Shown piece by piece: positions 61,092 through 64,000 of a stretch of 64,000 nt of DNA. Under the pieces are notes generated by a model. It ran no database searches, was not told the origin of the DNA, and saw nothing but the letters and a program-made list of their open reading frames with translations. Each line of letters opens with the position of its first letter. The stretch's first letter is position 1. A program made the translations under genes and the position numbers. Source of the stretch: Erysipelothrix sp. HDW6C (lineage in GTDB: Bacteria > Bacillota_I > Bacilli_A > Erysipelotrichales > Erysipelotrichaceae); contig NZ_CP049861.1 in assembly GCF_011299615.1 (NCBI RefSeq), forward strand, positions 2,293,643 to 2,357,642. Reading direction: 5' to 3'.

Positions 61092-61613
61092 TTACCTTAG
61101 TGTTAGTTCATCAACGTAATATGTAGTGCCCAGTCCAATTTGCTCTGCATAACTTAATACAACTTCGATGAATATGCTCATTTCTTCTTTATCAAATTGC
61201 GATGTACCACGATAGCAACCGAACACGACTGTGTCAGCCTTATCTGTGGTTCTGCGCTCGATGATTTCGACAACTCGATATACTTTACTTAGACTTTCCT
61301 TTGTCTGCTCTAAGCCTTGTAAGTAGTCAATTTGAATGCGAGCATTTTTTATCAAATTTTTATAAAGTTCCATTTCAGAACCTTTATCGGTCGAGCCGTT
61401 TTCGTGTTTGTCAATCTCATGAATCAACGCCCATATCATTCTGTTTTGTTCCAGTGTGCGCTGAGACTTTTTATCGTTTATTGAAATATCAAGTAATCGC
61501 TCTTTATCAATTTTATTGAGCGACTTCCAATACTGACGACCGATAGTGAATGTGACCACTATGTCTTTGTCTGTGAAAAAGAAGTCGCGGAGTTTACCGA
61601 TTAGTTTCATCAA
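61092..61613 (-). CDS. NinB-like phage recombination protein
   Basis: The motif RTLEQNRMIWALIHEIDKHE (about residues 52-72) is that of the NinB/Orf-like family, which binds single-stranded DNA and helps recombinases in lambdoid and Firmicutes phages. It has 173 residues. Its place next to HNH, RusA and RecT genes fits recombination. It overlaps the nucleotidyltransferase gene by four bases. Confidence 0.75.
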   Translation of the reverse strand: MMKLIGKLRDFFFTDKDIVVTFTIGRQYWKSLNKIDKERLLDISINDKKSQRTLEQNRMIWALIHEIDKHENGSTDKGSEMELYKNLIKNARIQIDYLQGLEQTKESLSKVYRVVEIIERRTTDKADTVVFGCYRGTSQFDKEEMSIFIEVVLSYAEQIGLGTTYYVDELTLR

Positions 61614-62251
61614 TCGAATCCGCCATCATACATACTCTTCGAGACATCACCGTCTTTAAAGTTTTCTTGAAGCCTGATAGCGTTAATTATTTTTACTTTT
61701 GATTCTCGGCATGGTTGATAGCCATATTTTGCATATCTAAACATTCTGTCAAAAGTCGAGAATGGAAACGCTAGTTCTTCAGCGGAATTGTCTATCACCA
61801 ATCTCTTTTGGGATAAGTGTTGAAAAAAGTCTTTGTGATGGACGATCTCGTAAGAGAATTCAGGTTCGTCTTGTTCGTTAAAGCCATCAAACGATTTCCT
61901 AAAGGCAAACTTCGTTATTGTGAAATCGAACCTGTTTATAACTTCTTCCATAGTTCCGAATACTGACTTAATTAACTCGAAGCTTACTCCGGTCGAAACG
62001 TCTTTAAATCCCGTACATTTTTCATTCTGATATGTTTTTACAACATTCTCCCACTTTGTTACTTTCTTAATTGCTTCTTCGTAATTTGTTTTGTTATCAA
62101 AGAAGACATCAATATCTTTTGCTGGCACCTTCTCAAAAATATTCTTAAAGCATCCACCAGCGATAAACGACCCGTTCAACCCCCTTGTGTAATATGATAC
62201 AAATGAAATTTCCCGAAGTTCGTCAAAGTCTCTTTCGATGAATTTATCCAT
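61610..62251 (-). CDS. phage nucleotidyltransferase-fold protein
   Basis: The stretch FIAGGCFKNIFEKVPAKDID followed by VFF (about residue 30) has the Gly-Gly and Asp-x-Asp of the polymerase-beta nucleotidyltransferase superfamily, as in tRNA nucleotidyltransferases and poly(A) polymerases. The chain is 213 residues, so it lacks the large C-terminal RNA-binding domain of CCA enzymes. It may modify RNA or proteins. A link to the tRNA-like cluster of the same phage is only an idea. Confidence 0.72.
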   Translation of the reverse strand: MDKFIERDFDELREISFVSYYTRGLNGSFIAGGCFKNIFEKVPAKDIDVFFDNKTNYEEAIKKVTKWENVVKTYQNEKCTGFKDVSTGVSFELIKSVFGTMEEVINRFDFTITKFAFRKSFDGFNEQDEPEFSYEIVHHKDFFQHLSQKRLVIDNSAEELAFPFSTFDRMFRYAKYGYQPCRESKVKIINAIRLQENFKDGDVSKSMYDGGFD

Positions 62252-62253
62252 GT

Positions 62254-62556
62254 TTACCTCCTGTAAGTTACCAATTCAATGCTCCAATTAGGGTATAGTC
62301 TTTTAACGTACTCAATTGCGTGATTCTTCATCGCTGTACGTTCTTCGTCTACTCCCTGATCCATTATTCTGTGACATGATGCACAGTGCGTTACTACGTT
62401 CTGTTCAATTCCCAAGCCGCCTTTTGACCTTGGGATAACATGACTATTGGGCATCGCTTGAGGTTCGCCACAATTGATGCAGCATTCACCGTCTCGCTCC
62501 CATACAATCTTTTTAGTTTTCTGTGTTATTTCTAAAGCTTTAGTTCTCTTGCTCAT
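62254..62556 (-). CDS. HNH endonuclease
   Basis: The zinc-binding cysteine pairs (CCINCGEP and CASCH) and the HNH core (NSHVIPRSKGGLGIEQNVVT) are all present in 100 residues. The ATG at 62556 has GAGG before it. Small HNH proteins of this kind work in phage DNA packaging or recombination. The gene overlaps the RusA gene by 17 bases. Confidence 0.88.
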   Translation of the reverse strand: MSKRTKALEITQKTKKIVWERDGECCINCGEPQAMPNSHVIPRSKGGLGIEQNVVTHCASCHRIMDQGVDEERTAMKNHAIEYVKRLYPNWSIELVTYRR

Positions 62557-62914
62557 TTGCAATTACCTCAACTTCTATTCTTGGATTGGTCTTATCAACC
62601 AACACCGTATGATTGATTTGATTAATGTATTTCTGTCCGTCACCCTCGATTATTCCGTGCGACACCATTGCGTCCTGAATGAACTTGACCGCAAAGGTTA
62701 TGTTATCAACGTCACGGCGTTTATTAGGCTCATGCCACGTGATTTCAAGGGTTATTGGGTATTTATTCACCTTAGATAGTTTGGCTTTCCTAAGGGCTTG
62801 TAAAATGATTAATTCATTTAATTTCTTGGACTTGTTACCGGCATATTTATTTGAGCGGTTTGACTTCGTATAATCGTTCAAGCCATCCAGTTTTCCTGGT
62901 ATTGTGAATTTCAT
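62540..62914 (-). CDS. rusA: RusA-family Holliday junction resolvase
   Basis: The 124-residue sequence fits RusA: PGKLDGLNDYTKSNRSNKYA, then KRRDVDNITFAVKFIQDAMV with the catalytic Asp pair (DVDN) and GIIEGDGQKYI. It resolves four-way junctions in phage recombination and replication. It lies between the HNH gene and the metallo-hydrolase gene, overlapping both. Confidence 0.92.
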   Translation of the reverse strand: MKFTIPGKLDGLNDYTKSNRSNKYAGNKSKKLNELIILQALRKAKLSKVNKYPITLEITWHEPNKRRDVDNITFAVKFIQDAMVSHGIIEGDGQKYINQINHTVLVDKTNPRIEVEVIANEQEN

Positions 62915-63534
62915 TCAACGCCTCCATATCTCGTGCTTTCATGCAATTCAACCACTTCGTAATCACCTGCCGAGTTTGCATCAATAAATTGTTGTGCTTG
63001 TTGCGCTGATAGATGCGTTTCTTTTGATCTATGTCCGTGTTCATACTCTGTGGAATTTTCCAACATAAATTCCAAAATTTCTTCATCGTAGTTGTGTTCA
63101 ATTGCGTAAACGTCGTATCCTTTCGCACTTATTCCGTCCAACGTATAAGTATCTGTGGCATGAAAGATTTTCTTCTCAGTAAATATCCTCCATCCGCAAT
63201 TCGGTACATCGTGATATAACTTGACTGGCGAGACTTTAGCGATTTTATAGTCGTAGAGTTTACCAATTTCTAATACATCAATATTCCGTACACCTAAGTC
63301 GAATAACGACTGCGCTAACCATTCGCAACAAACGAATCGAATCAACGGCTTATCCATCGCTATTTTACGGATTACATTTGGTTTGAAGTGGTCTTGGTGA
63401 ATGTGTGTGAGCAAGACCAGTTTGATACTATCCAAGAATGGAGCGAGCGATTTATAACTCACTCCACAATCTACTAGGATGTTGTCATACAGAACTGCGT
63501 TGCCGCGACTGCCTGTGCTTATGACTGTTATCAT
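62911..63534 (-). CDS. metallo-beta-lactamase fold hydrolase
   Basis: The metal-binding signature THIHQDH is at about residue 43, with a further His (VKLYHDV) near 108 and Asp in FHATDTY near 127; the remaining fold fits the MBL-type nucleases such as YycJ/WalJ. Its length is 207 residues. In phage recombination modules this protein often follows RecT and may act as an exonuclease. It overlaps RusA and RecT genes by four bases on each side. Confidence 0.85.
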   Translation of the reverse strand: MITVISTGSRGNAVLYDNILVDCGVSYKSLAPFLDSIKLVLLTHIHQDHFKPNVIRKIAMDKPLIRFVCCEWLAQSLFDLGVRNIDVLEIGKLYDYKIAKVSPVKLYHDVPNCGWRIFTEKKIFHATDTYTLDGISAKGYDVYAIEHNYDEEILEFMLENSTEYEHGHRSKETHLSAQQAQQFIDANSAGDYEVVELHESTRYGGVE

Positions 63535-64000
63535 TGCTCTAAATCTGCGATTGAACCTATTTCAGCATCAATAACTTCCGTCGCATGTATCGGTTCCTTT
63601 TGTTCAAAGATCTCTTGCTTAGGCTTCGTTAGTTCGTTTGGATCCCACGCTTCATCTGCATCTACCATTCCGCCCAAGTCCTCGACGAACGTTTCACGCA
63701 AAGCTCGAACTAACGCTACTTTTTCGACCATTGTCGCGCCCTTACTTGCCCAGTTGGAGTTTAGTTCTCCATCTTTTTTCTTCTGAGATACTTCATCAAA
63801 TCCAACACTAATATATGTTGGATGTTCCCAGTCTTTGCGATAGACCTTCGCCCAACCTCCTACAAGTTCTTCGTTAGGAAGTTTGAAAGTTCCTTTTCGT
63901 TCCTCAACCTCTCCTTTCAAGTTGATAACGATAACCCCTTGTTCACGTCCGTTGTAGTTCTTGTGCTTGATTGCCCTTTTAAGGATTGCGTCTTTACCAA
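63531..64000 (-). CDS. recT: RecT-family single-strand annealing protein (5' part outside the window)
   Basis: The visible 156 codons are open to the window edge, so this is the C-terminal half. GGWAKVYRKDWEHPTYISVG and KGATMVEKVALVRALRETF match the RecT/Bet family, which anneals single strands in phage recombination. The C-terminal 55 residues are acidic and unconserved. An internal TTG at 63920 is not needed as a start since the upstream sequence continues in the same frame with RecT-like text (ILKRAIKHKNYNGREQGV). Confidence 0.9.
   Translation of the reverse strand, partial: GKDAILKRAIKHKNYNGREQGVIVINLKGEVEERKGTFKLPNEELVGGWAKVYRKDWEHPTYISVGFDEVSQKKKDGELNSNWASKGATMVEKVALVRALRETFVEDLGGMVDADEAWDPNELTKPKQEIFEQKEPIHATEVIDAEIGSIADLEQ

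Noticed and set aside
34735..64000. Search for the prophage integrase, repressor and Cro
   Set aside because: No tyrosine or serine recombinase and no phage-type repressor are seen up to the right edge. They must lie beyond the RecT gene, so I do not name any.
1..64000. CRISPR arrays, insertion sequences and rRNA genes
   Set aside because: I saw no regularly spaced repeats of CRISPR form, no transposase-like proteins and no rRNA sequence in the window.

Overview
The window is a low-GC Bacillota (Firmicutes) chromosome carrying one end of an integrated prophage. The order rplJ-rplL-methyltransferase-rpoB-rpoC, the strong Shine-Dalgarno sites, the extended TGn -10 promoters and a long RpoB with Asn at the rifampicin-pocket position equivalent to E. 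coli 526 fit the Erysipelotrichia, for example an Erysipelothrix-like species. That taxon is an inference from features, not from a database search.

Chromosomal part (1 to about 32.3 kb). Two small membrane proteins sit on the + strand, then almost everything reads leftward (- strand). An HD hydrolase is followed by a drug-exporter-type ABC transporter with a membrane-less histidine kinase and an OmpR-type regulator (1.6-4.9 kb), whose probable operator of three tandem 11-bp repeats is visible. Next come a fused pair of DNA glycosylases, an esterase and two tandem inositol-monophosphatase paralogues. The ribosomal and RNA polymerase block (8.9-18.7 kb) has an L10 leader and two good promoters. 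A three-gene cassette (ankyrin, ParB-like and SUFU proteins, 18.7-21.4 kb) resembles polymorphic-toxin immunity loci. After it come a RecF-like ATPase, YwbE, a second ABC plus two-component locus with its own three-repeat operator, an XRE regulator, a TraB-family protein, a third ABC pair, an MFS transporter and a nucleotidyltransferase. The block ends at a tRNA-Thr(GGU) gene.

Prophage part (about 32.3 kb to beyond 64 kb). The tRNA-Thr 3' end is the likely attachment site. Reading away from it one meets first the lysogenic-conversion end: a PH-SHOCT protein, a YolD-like protein, a LytTR regulator with a structured leader or small RNA, and a PemK/MazF-like protein. Then come the lysis genes (XhlA, CHAP endolysin, holin) and a complete siphovirus tail and head module: S74 tail protein, tape measure, Gp15, major tail protein, minor capsid proteins, capsid, scaffold, MuF-type minor capsid protein, portal and terminase. 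To the right are a tRNA-like cluster, a late regulator, SSB, three DNA methyltransferases, a replication protein and recombination genes (NinB-like, HNH, RusA, a metallo-beta-lactamase-fold protein, RecT). Integrase and repressor must lie beyond the right edge. All structural and early genes are on the - strand with overlapping ends, so they form long operons; two protein genes on the + strand look like morons.

The most interesting items are: the MuF minor capsid protein fused to a CdiA-type nuclease toxin with no adjacent protein immunity gene but with a compact convergent small RNA at its 3' end; a second structured RNA in front of the LytTR gene; three aberrant tRNA-like elements beside a normal tRNA-Trp together with a phage nucleotidyltransferase; non-canonical AUA and AUU start codons; a probable frameshifted extension of the major tail protein; and the SUFU cassette.
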